Of a DNA stretch of 47,806 nt, positions 25,275 through 34,436 are shown in pieces (the stretch's first letter is position 1; each line of letters begins with the position of its first letter). The notes beneath the pieces are model-generated. The model saw nothing but the letters and a program-made list of their open reading frames with translations, was not told the origin of the DNA and did no database searches. The position numbers and the translations under genes were made by a program. The stretch is from an uncultured Prevotellaceae bacterium. GTDB lineage: Bacteria; Bacteroidota; Bacteroidia; Bacteroidales; Bacteroidaceae. The DNA lies in assembly GCA_947166305.1 (NCBI GenBank), contig CAMVDV010000024.1:1-47806 (forward strand), given 5' to 3'.

Positions 25275-25390
25275 CGTGCGGATTTGCAATCCGCACGTTC
25301 TGTATATAGGGATTTATAATCCCGCAATAACAAGTTTTGTCGCACCGGCAAATGCCGGTATTCGATGCCGGCGGATTTCAAATCCGCCGG
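25275..25390. repeat. Cluster of four hairpins with GGATTT-AATCC cores
   Basis: CGTGCGGATT/AATCCGCACG (25275-25297), GGGATT/AATCCC (25309-25323), ACCGGCA/TGCCGGT (25344-25359) and CCGGCGGATTT/AAATCCGCCGG (25368-25390) follow one another about every 30 bp. Perfect stems with short loops; they look like REP-type repeats. 25391-25570 holds nothing I recognise. Confidence 0.85.
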
Positions 25391-25575
25391 AACATGACCA
25401 TGGACATTCCATAGTTTTTGCCTGTCCGTGCGGACGGAAACCTCTCCGCGTCTCTTTCGTCGAAAACATCCATTTTCCACGCTTTCGGCAGGATGTGGAA
25501 TTGATTTATGTCAAGAAATTAGAAAAAAAAGCAAAAAAGCAGACCCAAAGTATTGTGCTAATTCTCAAATAGTCA

Positions 25576-25583
25576 TACTTTTG
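25576..25583 (+). promoter_or_regulatory. Bacteroidetes-type -7 element of the structured RNA candidate
   Basis: TACTTTTG fits TAnnTTTG; ATTG at 25552-25555 is 20 bp upstream as -33. Predicted start near 25589. Confidence 0.65.
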
Positions 25584-25588
25584 CGAGC

Positions 25589-25866
25589 TACACGCATTGG
25601 CCCTCAGAGGGAAAGGCGGGTAGTATTATGTATTGAAGGGACGTTTTCGAACGTCTGTTGCTGCGCACGACGAATCTCGCAAATCCGTATAATCACAGCA
25701 GGCAGATGGCAACCGAAGCGTCCGCGTAGTGCGCACTGTATATAAATCTCTTTATATTAGTTCGTGCTGGCGTGGGCTAATGTGTTGTCTATCCTGTGTG
25801 GTTAAGGCAATGCGAGAGCCTGTTGTGCCAGGATGGACGGGATGAACAGACACCTACGCCTTTTTT
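25589..25866 (+). ncRNA. Structured noncoding RNA candidate, about 275 nt
   Basis: A promoter at the left and a T-run (25861-25866) at the right bound a region without good ORFs but with many stems: AAAGGCG (25612) with CGCCTTT (25857), closing the ends; GACGTT-TTCG-AACGTC (25640-25655); TGCGCAC (25662) with GTGCGCA (25729); ATATAAA-TCTC-TTTATAT (about 25740-25757); and GTCTATCCTG (25787) with CAGGATGGAC (25829), one pair being G-U, enclosing AGGC/GCCT. It may be a free RNA of the Bacteroidales-1 or 6S-like kind, or a leader of the large gene at 26003. I could not assign a class. Confidence 0.55.
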
Positions 25867-26002
25867 ATACATAATATATATATATATAAAGGTAAAAGTA
25901 AACTCAAGCAACCACTCATTCTTTTGCCGACTCCGGGGTGTCTATAGGTTAATGTTGAAGCAGAAACAAATTTTTATTTATTAACATTAACTTTTAATCA
26001 GC

Positions 26003-29000
26003 ATGAAAAAGATTCTTTTCATCGCTACATTGCTGGCATCGTGGCTGCCCTTCAGCACCGCCCATGCCGACAACGTAGCAAAGATCGGCACGACAGGGTA
26101 TGAGACTCTTGCCGCCGCCGTGAGCGCAGCAACCGCCGGCCAGACCGTCGAGATTACCGCTGCAGGCACCTACACGCTGCCGAACCTCCCGGAGAACATC
26201 ACCATCCAAGGTGATGTCGACGGAGTAGTATTCAGTCACACTACAGCTGGCAACGTTGCCAGCGTTCCCAATGGAGCAACGTTCCGCGGCCTGACGTTCA
26301 ACTTCGGCAACGTGAACTACCACGGCTTCCAGCACGCAGGCCTCATCAACATGGACGCCTGCACCCTCAACGGAAAGTTCTTCTCCTATGGCTCTATGAA
26401 CTTCACCAACTGCCAGTTCGTGCATAGTGGTGACTATCACATGTGGGTGTATGGTGGCCAAAACGCAGTGGTAAACTATACCGGATGTACATTCACAAAT
26501 GAGACAAAAGGAAAGTTCATTCATGTATATAGTGAATCGGCGACGAATAATGTTACGGTAAATATTTCCGACTGTAAGTTCATCAATAATGGCGAGGCAA
26601 GTAAAGCTGCCGTCAACCTCAAGTCAACCTCTGAAAATAATCCGCTTGCCTATACCGTTAACATAGACGCTGCAAGTTGTTCTACAGAGGGAGCGTTCCC
26701 GACAGCAGAAACATCTGATGCCAGCATTTATTATAGTGCACTTGTTCAGGTGGATGATGTAAAGCCCGGCGTAACCGATGCTAACTCTGTTACCGTGGAT
26801 AATGTGACGATTTATGACAACGGCGCATCTGTGGAAGTTGTAGAAATCAACAACGTGGCAGAGCTCAAGACTTTCCGCGATGCTGTCAACAGCGGCACGT
26901 CCTATGCAGGCAAGATTGTCCGCCTCATGGCAGACCTCGACCTCGGCAGCGAAACCAACTGGCAGCCCATCGGCAACCTCGTTGCCTACCCGGGCCAGTC
27001 GTTCAAAGGAACATTCGACGGTGCAGGACATACCATCTCTAATCTCACCGTCAACGACACTACACCCAATCATGCCGTGGCTGCCCTGTTCGGCTCTATC
27101 GCAGAGGGCAGCATCGTGAACCTCACCGTGAAGGACGTCAACATCAAGAGCACGCACTATGCCGCAGGTATTGTGGCATATACGTCCAACACGCCCTCCG
27201 TCATCAATTGTCATGTTATCGGCGGTACAATTTCTTCTACGCCGGAAATCGTCAATGGTTCCTACGACAATGGCGACAAGGTAGGCGGCATCATGGGCTA
27301 CTGCACGACAGGCACCACGATTAAGGACTGCACTGTAGAAGGGCTCACCATCAGAGCCTATCGTGACCTTGCCGGCATCTGCGGCTATGCATATGGAGAA
27401 GTAAGCGACTGCACTGTGAAGGACGTCACCGTCATTCAGGACAACACCAACGGCTATAAGAACGAAGACGTGTCAACCACGGCGTGTGAAGTCGTAGGCG
27501 GTCGTTCTGCCCAAGCTGCTGAAACCAACGCAGCCAACACGACGGAGAACGTCACCATCGAGCAAGTCAATCCTGTTGCTAAAATCGGCTCGAACTCATA
27601 CGCAACCCTCGAGGCTGCCTTTGCTGCTGCCACGGACGGACAGACCATCACGCTGCTGGCCGACTGCGCTGGCAATGGCATCAAGGTGCCGCAGGGCAAG
27701 TTCACTACAAGCCTCACCGTTGACTTCGCTGGCCATACCTACACGGTCGATGGCGAGACTGTCGGATCTACAGGCACTGAGACCAATGGCTTCCAGCTCC
27801 TGAAGGGCAACAAGCTTACCTTCAAGGGCGGTACCATCACCTCGACGAAGGCAAAGATTCTGGTTCAGAACTACAGCAACCTGACCCTGGAGGGCATGAC
27901 GCTGACGCTCAACAACAGCGGTTACACCTCTGCCTATACATTATCTAATAATAATGGCAACATTGTCATCGACGGCACGACCATCAACGCCAACCCTGCC
28001 GGCGGCTTCGCCTTCGACGTTTGCCGCTACAGCAGCTATACTTCGGTGAATGTTGAGGTGAAGGGCGAGAGCGTTATCAACGGTAACATCGAGATTTATG
28101 CTTCCGGCAGCGATGCAAAGGACGGCTTTGGCCTGAAACTGACCGCCGGTACGCTCAACGGCAAGATCGTTGTGGATCCGACGGCTGCTGCTGCCATGGA
28201 GCAAACGCCCGAGAAGGCTACCGTCACGAAGGCCAACACCTTCGCTGCCGCTGCTCCCGAGGGCTACACCTGGCAGGACAATGGCGACGGCACCTATAGC
28301 GTTAAGCCCATTGCTTACGTTGCTCAGATTGGCACAACGAAGTATGAGACCCTGCAGGAAGCCCTTGACGCTGCCGAGGCAGAGGACACCCCGAACATCG
28401 TTATTGACTTGCTGAATGATGCCACGCTCGACATCACGGCATGGGACGGAGCTAAGAATCCTCTGTCCATCGGTACGGCAAATACCCTTTCCATCACCAT
28501 CAACGGTAACGGCCACACGCTCACCTTCAACCAGAAGAACAGCGACTGGAACAACGTTGCTACGATGAACGATGCCCAGACAAAGCTCATCCTGAACGAC
28601 ATGAACATCACGAGCAGCGGGTACAACGATGGTCCCTGGAACCGTCATGACATCAACTTCAACTGTGCAGTTGAACTGAACAACGTGACTTCCGACAAGG
28701 CGCTTGCCTTCAAGAACGATGCCACGCTGAACAATGTAACCGTCAACGATACTGGCGACATCTATGCCATCTGGGTTTCTCCCAGAACGGAAGGCGGACA
28801 GACCATCAGCATCAACGGACTGGATGTTACATGCGGCCGTGGCATCAAGATTGACGACCAGTATGTCGACGATCCTGTGCCCACGACTCTCGAGATAGAG
28901 GATGCCACGTTCACCACATCAAAGAAGTCTGCCATCCTCGTCAAGACGGCTGGCGGTGCTGACATCACAGTCGGAGAGAACGTCGACATCACGAATGTGG

Positions 29001-30667
29001 CTGCTGACCCGAACAATATCGTCTGGGTTGATGAGGATAGGGCCGACGAATACTACAACGTTACCGTCACAGGCGCCAACCTGATTCCCGAGGGCGGTGA
29101 GGTGCATTATGTGGCAAGCCTTGTCCGTGGCGATCAGACGCGTGGCTACTATGCTACCTTCGCCGCAGCTTACAATTCAACCGACTTTGAAGACGGCGAC
29201 ACCTATGAGCTCCTGAAGACCACGACAGAAGCTGTTGAGGTTGCCAAGGCTCTGACCATCGTCAAGAACGGCTTCACTGCTGCCAACCTTACTGCTGCCG
29301 AAGGCTTCAAGAAGACAGAGACAGACGAGGCTATAACCTTCGTAACCTTTAATCCTGTCTGCGAGATTGCCGGTGTGCAGTACGAGACCCTCGAAGCTGC
29401 CTTTGCTGCTGCTGAGGACGGACAGACCATCACGCTGCTGGCCAATTGCGCTGGCAATGGCATCAAGGTGCCGCAGGGCAAGTTCACTACAGGCCTCACC
29501 GTTGACTTCGCTGGCTTCACCTACACGGTCGATGGCGAGACTGTCGGATCTACAGGCACTGAGACCAATGGCTTCCAGCTCCTGAAGGGCAACAAGCTTA
29601 CCTTCAAGGGCGGTACCATCACCTCGACGAAGGCAAAGATTCTGGTTCAGAACTACAGCAACCTGACCCTGGAGGGCATGACGCTGACGCTCAACAACAG
29701 CGGTTACACCTCTGCCTATACATTATCTAATAATAATGGCAACATTGTCATCGACGGTTCGACCATCCACGCTAACTCTGCCGGCGGCTTCGCCTTCGAC
29801 GTTTGCCGCTACAGCAGCTACTCTTCCGTGAATGTTGAGGTGAAGGGCGCAAGCGTCATCGACGGTGACATCGAGATTTATGCTTCCGGCAGCGATGCAA
29901 AGGACGGCTTTGGTCTGACGCTGACCGCCGGTACGTTCACCGGCAAGATCGTTGTGGACCCGACGGCTGCTGCTGCCATGAAGGAAACGCCCGAGAAGGC
30001 TACCGTCACGAAGGCCGACACCTTCGTTGCCACTGCTCCCGAGGGCTACATCTGGCAGTCCAATGGCGACGGAACGAGCAAGCTCGACATGCCCACCGTC
30101 AGCGTCGGCAGCACTGGCTTCGCTACGTTCAGCAGCACTTATGCGCTCGACTTCACCAACGTGGAGAACATCTATGCCTACATCGCTGTGGTTGATAACG
30201 GCGAAGTCACCTACAAGCGCATCCGCAAGGTGCCCGCCAACACCGGTCTGCTCCTGCGTAATCCTGAGGAAACGTCTGCCACGGCCAAGGTGCCTGTGCT
30301 CGCTTCCACTGCAACGTTTGATAGCACCGAGGGCAACCGCTTTGTGGCAGTGAGCGAGACGATTACTGCTCTGGCAACAGCCGGCGATGGTGTCACCAAC
30401 TACATCCTCAACAATGGCAGCAAGGGCGTCGGCTTCTACCGTGCCAACGGCAAGAAGGTGGCTGCAGGCAAGGCTTATCTCACTCTGGACAACTCGACTC
30501 ACGTCAAGGCCCTCGTCTTCGATGAGGACGACGCCACAGGCATTGCCGAGGTGGAGAGCTTCGACGAAGGCACTCAGGCCACATACAACCTGGCCGGACA
30601 GCGTGTGCCTGCCCGCAGCGCCCAGAAGGGTATCTACATCGTGAACGGCAAGAAGATTATTAAGTAA
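26003..30667 (+). CDS. Large secreted beta-helix-like protein with internal duplications and a Bacteroidetes C-terminal sorting-type tail
   Basis: 1554 residues. Signal peptide MKKILFIATLLASWLPFSTAHA. Repeated domains open with the pattern (V)AxIGxxxYxTLxxAxxAA near residues 25, 530, 774 and 1124, followed by Thr/Asn-rich strands of a right-handed beta-helix. Residues about 310-480 have GLUG-like segments (VGGIMGYCTTGTTIKDCTV). Residues about 529-756 and 1123-1350 are near copies. The end, ATGIAEVESF then ATYNLAGQRV then KGIYIVNGKKIIK, is the tail seen on many exported Prevotella proteins, probably a type IX-like sorting signal. Surface or secreted; ligand unknown. Confidence 0.88.
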   Translation: MKKILFIATLLASWLPFSTAHADNVAKIGTTGYETLAAAVSAATAGQTVEITAAGTYTLPNLPENITIQGDVDGVVFSHTTAGNVASVPNGATFRGLTFNFGNVNYHGFQHAGLINMDACTLNGKFFSYGSMNFTNCQFVHSGDYHMWVYGGQNAVVNYTGCTFTNETKGKFIHVYSESATNNVTVNISDCKFINNGEASKAAVNLKSTSENNPLAYTVNIDAASCSTEGAFPTAETSDASIYYSALVQVDDVKPGVTDANSVTVDNVTIYDNGASVEVVEINNVAELKTFRDAVNSGTSYAGKIVRLMADLDLGSETNWQPIGNLVAYPGQSFKGTFDGAGHTISNLTVNDTTPNHAVAALFGSIAEGSIVNLTVKDVNIKSTHYAAGIVAYTSNTPSVINCHVIGGTISSTPEIVNGSYDNGDKVGGIMGYCTTGTTIKDCTVEGLTIRAYRDLAGICGYAYGEVSDCTVKDVTVIQDNTNGYKNEDVSTTACEVVGGRSAQAAETNAANTTENVTIEQVNPVAKIGSNSYATLEAAFAAATDGQTITLLADCAGNGIKVPQGKFTTSLTVDFAGHTYTVDGETVGSTGTETNGFQLLKGNKLTFKGGTITSTKAKILVQNYSNLTLEGMTLTLNNSGYTSAYTLSNNNGNIVIDGTTINANPAGGFAFDVCRYSSYTSVNVEVKGESVINGNIEIYASGSDAKDGFGLKLTAGTLNGKIVVDPTAAAAMEQTPEKATVTKANTFAAAAPEGYTWQDNGDGTYSVKPIAYVAQIGTTKYETLQEALDAAEAEDTPNIVIDLLNDATLDITAWDGAKNPLSIGTANTLSITINGNGHTLTFNQKNSDWNNVATMNDAQTKLILNDMNITSSGYNDGPWNRHDINFNCAVELNNVTSDKALAFKNDATLNNVTVNDTGDIYAIWVSPRTEGGQTISINGLDVTCGRGIKIDDQYVDDPVPTTLEIEDATFTTSKKSAILVKTAGGADITVGENVDITNVAADPNNIVWVDEDRADEYYNVTVTGANLIPEGGEVHYVASLVRGDQTRGYYATFAAAYNSTDFEDGDTYELLKTTTEAVEVAKALTIVKNGFTAANLTAAEGFKKTETDEAITFVTFNPVCEIAGVQYETLEAAFAAAEDGQTITLLANCAGNGIKVPQGKFTTGLTVDFAGFTYTVDGETVGSTGTETNGFQLLKGNKLTFKGGTITSTKAKILVQNYSNLTLEGMTLTLNNSGYTSAYTLSNNNGNIVIDGSTIHANSAGGFAFDVCRYSSYSSVNVEVKGASVIDGDIEIYASGSDAKDGFGLTLTAGTFTGKIVVDPTAAAAMKETPEKATVTKADTFVATAPEGYIWQSNGDGTSKLDMPTVSVGSTGFATFSSTYALDFTNVENIYAYIAVVDNGEVTYKRIRKVPANTGLLLRNPEETSATAKVPVLASTATFDSTEGNRFVAVSETITALATAGDGVTNYILNNGSKGVGFYRANGKKVAAGKAYLTLDNSTHVKALVFDEDDATGIAEVESFDEGTQATYNLAGQRVPARSAQKGIYIVNGKKIIK

Positions 30668-30798
30668 AGACAATAAGAAATTAAGAAAATCAGGAAATAA
30701 GAAGACAGGCGAGGGCTGCGTGTGCAGTTCCCCCGAACCAGGCGCCGGCCCTCCCTTTCTTATTCTCTTCTTTTCACAATACCTAATTTTCAAGAACG

Positions 30799-30978
30799 AT
30801 GAAAAAGATATATCAGACGCCGGCTTTGCTTGTCGTGAAGCTCGGCACGAAAAGCGATATGCTCTCCCTCAGCTTCCCCGGCGACGGCGAAAACGGTAAA
30901 GGTGGCGTGAACGACGACGATGCCACCGACGATGGCATGGTGAAGGGTAGCACCAACATTTGGGACGAGAAGTGGTAA
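30799..30978 (+). CDS. Short acidic protein of the Bacteroidales 'YxxP...WDEKW' kind, unknown function
   Basis: 59 residues, ATG at 30799 to TAA at 30976. It begins MKKIYQTPALLVVKLGTKSD, then a Gly/Asp-rich acidic middle, and ends VKGSTNIWDEKW. I recall many small Bacteroidales ORFs with the same plan (a basic N-terminus with Y-x-x-P, an aliphatic strand, an acidic linker, and a terminal W-D-x-x-W), often beside secreted proteins. No signal peptide or membrane segment is apparent. It lies 131 bp after the large secreted protein and may share its transcript. Function unknown. Confidence 0.75.
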   Translation: MKKIYQTPALLVVKLGTKSDMLSLSFPGDGENGKGGVNDDDATDDGMVKGSTNIWDEKW

Positions 30979-31030
30979 ACGAGGGATGAAGGCCCTCCCC
31001 CCGCGGGGTGTCTTCGTCTTCTGTGCATAG

Positions 31031-31113
31031 CGACGGATTTCACGGATTCCACCGACTCCTTGCGGCTTTGCGGCGGCAAGCAGACAGGTCGGCGGAGGCC
31101 GTGAAATCCGTCG
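31031..31113. repeat. 83-nt imperfect hairpin with 15-bp perfect outer stem
   Basis: CGACGGATTTCACGG (31031-31045) pairs perfectly with CCGTGAAATCCGTCG (31099-31113). Inner pairs continue as CC-A-CCGAC with GTCGG-C-GG and then CTTGC with GCAAG. No T-run. It is the clearest structure in the 482-bp gap before sppA, which otherwise holds CTAATC-type words near 31147 and the 22-bp array. Confidence 0.8.
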
Positions 31114-31230
31114 TTTCCGTTCGTGCCGCGCCAGCCAGCCGAGGATTATTGGATTAGGGATTAGGGAATAGAGATTGGTTGATTTGCTAGTATGGACGCG
31201 CCGTGGAGGTTCCGTCGTTCAGAAAGCGTT

Positions 31231-31314
31231 GGCAATCTCCGCGTGCTGCATTGGCAATCTCCGCGTGCTGCGTTGACAATCTCCGCGTGCTGCGTCGGCA
31301 ATCTCCGCGTGCTG
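31231..31314. repeat. 22-bp tandem array, GC family (CCGCGTGCTG), 4 units
   Basis: CCGCGTGCTG starts at 31239, 31261, 31283 and 31305, exactly 22 bp apart, with the almost constant linker GGCAATCT before each. Least diverged of the arrays. The palindrome is imperfect (GCTG in place of GCGG) in all four units, so the array spread from one altered unit. It lies about 150 bp upstream of sppA. Confidence 0.92.
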
Positions 31315-31460
31315 TGTTTTTGGACAGGGCTTTCGGAATGGCTCCGGAGCACTGGCAAATCACTTTTTCCGCGAAAATCTTGTTTATTTCCCCAATAAAC
31401 GCTAAATTTGTTCCCCGATAGGATAAGAAAAGTTTCAAACCATCAAATTCATAACCCAAA

Positions 31461-33230
31461 ATGAAAGACTTTCTCAAGTACACGCTGGCCACGGTGGTGG
31501 GCATCATCCTGACCAGCATCATCTTCACAGTAATCAGCATTGTGTCGGTAGCCGGAATGGTTGCCAGCGAGGGGGCAAGCAGTTCGGTGCCCAAGAACAG
31601 CGTGCTGCGCATCAAGCTGCAAGGCGAGATTGTGGAAAGGGCAGGCGAGGAGTCGCCGATGGCCATGCTCAACTCGGGCGAACAGACCGTCATCGGCCTG
31701 GACCAGGCGCTCGATGCGCTCAAGAAGGCTGCCAAGAACGACCGCGTGAAGGGCATCTATCTGGAAGGCGGCCTGCTCGGTGCCTCCCCGGCAATGCTGC
31801 AGGAGCTGCGGCAAGGCCTCGTTGAGTTCAAGGAGAGCGGCAAGTGGATCGTGGCATACGGCGACAACTACTCCCGCGCAGCCTACTACCTTTGCTCCGT
31901 AGCCGACGAGCTTCTGCTCAACCCCAGCGGCATGATCGACTGGAGCGGCATGGCCAGCGAACCCATCTTCTTCACAGGTCTGCTCAAGAAGGTAGGCGTC
32001 AAGATGCAAGTCTTCAAGGTCGGCACCTACAAGAGCGCCGTGGAGCCGTTCGTCAACACCGAGATGAGCCCCGCCAACCGCGAACAGGTGCAGAGCTTCC
32101 TCACCAGCATCTGGAACAACATGCAGAAGGACGTCGCCAAGAGCCGCGGGCTCAAGGTGGAGACTCTCAACGCCCTAGCCGACTCCATAGGTGTCCTTAG
32201 CGAGGCAAAGACCTACGTCGAGAGCAAGATGGCCGACAAGCTCGCCTATTTGAGCGATGCCAAGGAGGCACTCCGCCAACGCCTCGAGCTCGGGGACGAC
32301 GACGAACTGAAGTTCACGACCCTCGAGGATGTGGCAGCAGGCGACAACCTGGGCGACAAAGTGGACGAGGAAGTGGCCGTCTACTACGCTTACGGCGAGA
32401 TTAACGACGAGCCCTCCGCCGGTTTCGACCAAGAACATTCCATCACCACCAAGGCCACAATCACCGACCTGCAGTCCCTTCGCAAGGACGACGACGTGAA
32501 GGCCGTCGTCATCCGCGTCAACAGTCCGGGCGGATCGGCTTTCGCAAGCGAACAAATCTGGCACGAAATCCAGCTCCTCCGTGCAGAGAAACCCGTCGTC
32601 ATCAGCATGGGTGGCATGGCAGCAAGCGGCGGTTACTACATCAGCTGCGGTGCCAACGAGATCTGGGCCGAGCCTACCACGCTCACAGGCAGCATCGGCA
32701 TCTTCGGAATGATACCCGACGCCACCGAACTCCTCACGCAGAAGCTCGGACTCACCTTCGACGTTGTCAAGACAAACGCCATGAGCGACTTCGGAGCAAA
32801 AGGCCGTCCGTTCAACGAGGCTGAGGCTGCCAAGATACAGAAGCACGTCAATCTGGGCTATGAGCTCTTCACGGGACGCGTCGCCGCAGGCCGTGCCATG
32901 GCACAGGACAGCGTGAAAGCCATTGCCGAAGGACGTGTATGGACAGGAGAGCAGGCCCTGAAGATCGGACTCGTGGACAAGCTCGGCAACCTCGACGATG
33001 CCGTCAAGGCAGCAGCCAAGCTCGCTGAGCTGGAAAAGTACACCATTGGCCGCTATCCCGCTCCCGAACCGTGGTACACAGCCTTGCTCAACAAGGAAAA
33101 GGGCGACTACATGGAGGGCCAGCTGCGCGCCGTCCTCGGCGAATACTACTCCACTTTCGCCATCGTCCGCCGCGTCGGGAAGATGAACCCCGTGCAGGCC
33201 CGGCTGCCATTCGAGCCGAACATCAGATAA
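31461..33230 (+). CDS. sppA: Signal peptide peptidase SppA, 67K type
   Basis: 589 residues. N-terminal membrane anchor at about 7-33, then two tandem S49 domains. The dyad is split as in E. coli SppA: Lys191 in GTYKSAVEPF of the first domain and Ser389 in GGMAASGGYYISCGAN of the second. It degrades signal peptides left in the inner membrane after export. It opens a long plus-strand run. The ATG at 31461 is the only start preserving the anchor. Confidence 0.95.
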   Translation: MKDFLKYTLATVVGIILTSIIFTVISIVSVAGMVASEGASSSVPKNSVLRIKLQGEIVERAGEESPMAMLNSGEQTVIGLDQALDALKKAAKNDRVKGIYLEGGLLGASPAMLQELRQGLVEFKESGKWIVAYGDNYSRAAYYLCSVADELLLNPSGMIDWSGMASEPIFFTGLLKKVGVKMQVFKVGTYKSAVEPFVNTEMSPANREQVQSFLTSIWNNMQKDVAKSRGLKVETLNALADSIGVLSEAKTYVESKMADKLAYLSDAKEALRQRLELGDDDELKFTTLEDVAAGDNLGDKVDEEVAVYYAYGEINDEPSAGFDQEHSITTKATITDLQSLRKDDDVKAVVIRVNSPGGSAFASEQIWHEIQLLRAEKPVVISMGGMAASGGYYISCGANEIWAEPTTLTGSIGIFGMIPDATELLTQKLGLTFDVVKTNAMSDFGAKGRPFNEAEAAKIQKHVNLGYELFTGRVAAGRAMAQDSVKAIAEGRVWTGEQALKIGLVDKLGNLDDAVKAAAKLAELEKYTIGRYPAPEPWYTALLNKEKGDYMEGQLRAVLGEYYSTFAIVRRVGKMNPVQARLPFEPNIR

Positions 33231-33310
33231 GAGGAAAGGTGAAAAAGTGAAAAGGTGAAAAAGTGAAAAGTTATTCCCACGCTTTAACGTTTTAACTTTT
33301 CAACTTTTTA
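33231..33310. repeat. 8-bp word array GTGAAAAA/TTTTAACT
   Basis: Words GTGAAAAA and GTGAAAAG repeat at 8-bp steps after the sppA stop, then AACTTTTC/AACTTTTT words follow in the opposite sense, so the spacer can pair weakly with itself. Confidence 0.7.
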
Positions 33311-33323
33311 ACTCTCATCAGCG

Positions 33324-34436
33324 ATGGAAGGAGACCTGACACGGATACGACGTTGGCTTTTGCCCTTCAGCCTGCTCTATGGTTTGGCTGTCGATGCACG
33401 CAATGCCCTCTTTGACTTGGGGGTGTTGCCCTCCGTGTCGTACGATGTTCCCATCATCAGCGTAGGCAATATCACCGTGGGAGGCACGGGTAAGACGCCA
33501 CATGTGGAGTATCTTATCCGCCTGCTCGAAGGCCGTTACCGCATCGCTGTGCTGAGTCGTGGCTACAAGCGCAAGTCGAGGGGATACATCCTCGCTTCCC
33601 CCGACTCCACAATCGAAGAGATTGGCGACGAACCCTGGCAGGTCAAACAGAAGTTCCTCAACGTCTATGTGGCCGTAGACGCAGACCGTAGGCATGGAAT
33701 AGAACGCCTCTTGAACGATGAGGCCACCAAGGATGTGGAGGTAATCCTGCTCGATGATGCCTATCAGCACCGCTATGTCAAGCCCGGACACAGCATCCTT
33801 CTGGTGGACTACCACCGCATCATCTCCGACGACTGCCTGCTCCCAGCCGGAAGTCTCCGCGAGAGAGCATCCTCCAGCCGACGCGCCTCGACCATCATCG
33901 TCACGAAGTGTCCGCAGCACATCAACGCCATGGGATTCCGCGTCCTGCTCTCTGCGCTGAACATCAGGCCGTATCAGCAGCTCTTCTTCAGCACCTTCTC
34001 CTACGGCACGATGCGCCAGCTCTGGGGCAACGCCACGCTCGGGCCCGACCAACTGCGCAGGGACAACACCCACGTGCTGCTCCTCACCGGCATTGCCGGC
34101 CCGCGACAAATGGAACAGGACGTGCGCCGGTTCGTGCAACACGTCACGCCGCTCACCTTCCCCGACCACCATTATTTCTCGCGACGCGATGCCCAAGCCA
34201 TCCACAAGGCTTTGACGTCGCTGCCAAAGCCGCACCTCATCGTCACGACCGAAAAGGATGCCGCCCGCCTCGTCCGCTTGCCGTGGCTCACCGACGAAGT
34301 GAAGGAGAGCACCTTCGTGCTGCCTGTCGAGATAAACATCATGAGGAATGAAAAAGAAAAACTGGATAAATTGATATTAGACTATGTACGAGAAAATAAG
34401 AGAAACAGCAGATTGGCTCCGCAAGCGGATGCCTAA
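33324..34436 (+). CDS. lpxK: Tetraacyldisaccharide 4'-kinase
   Basis: 370 residues. Walker A GNITVGGTGKTPHVEY at about 50-65, then DEPWQVKQKF and LDDAYQHRYV, the conserved lipid A kinase blocks. It phosphorylates the 4' position of the lipid A disaccharide at the inner membrane, the sixth step of the Raetz pathway. The last 53 bases overlap the purine nucleoside phosphorylase gene in another frame; the overlapped C-terminus (about 17 residues) is not conserved in the family. Confidence 0.95.
   Translation: MEGDLTRIRRWLLPFSLLYGLAVDARNALFDLGVLPSVSYDVPIISVGNITVGGTGKTPHVEYLIRLLEGRYRIAVLSRGYKRKSRGYILASPDSTIEEIGDEPWQVKQKFLNVYVAVDADRRHGIERLLNDEATKDVEVILLDDAYQHRYVKPGHSILLVDYHRIISDDCLLPAGSLRERASSSRRASTIIVTKCPQHINAMGFRVLLSALNIRPYQQLFFSTFSYGTMRQLWGNATLGPDQLRRDNTHVLLLTGIAGPRQMEQDVRRFVQHVTPLTFPDHHYFSRRDAQAIHKALTSLPKPHLIVTTEKDAARLVRLPWLTDEVKESTFVLPVEINIMRNEKEKLDKLILDYVRENKRNSRLAPQADA

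Noticed and set aside
25589..25866. RNase P RNA or SRP RNA
   Set aside because: The conserved cores (GAGGAAAGTCC for RNase P, GGAAGGAAGC-type for SRP) are absent.
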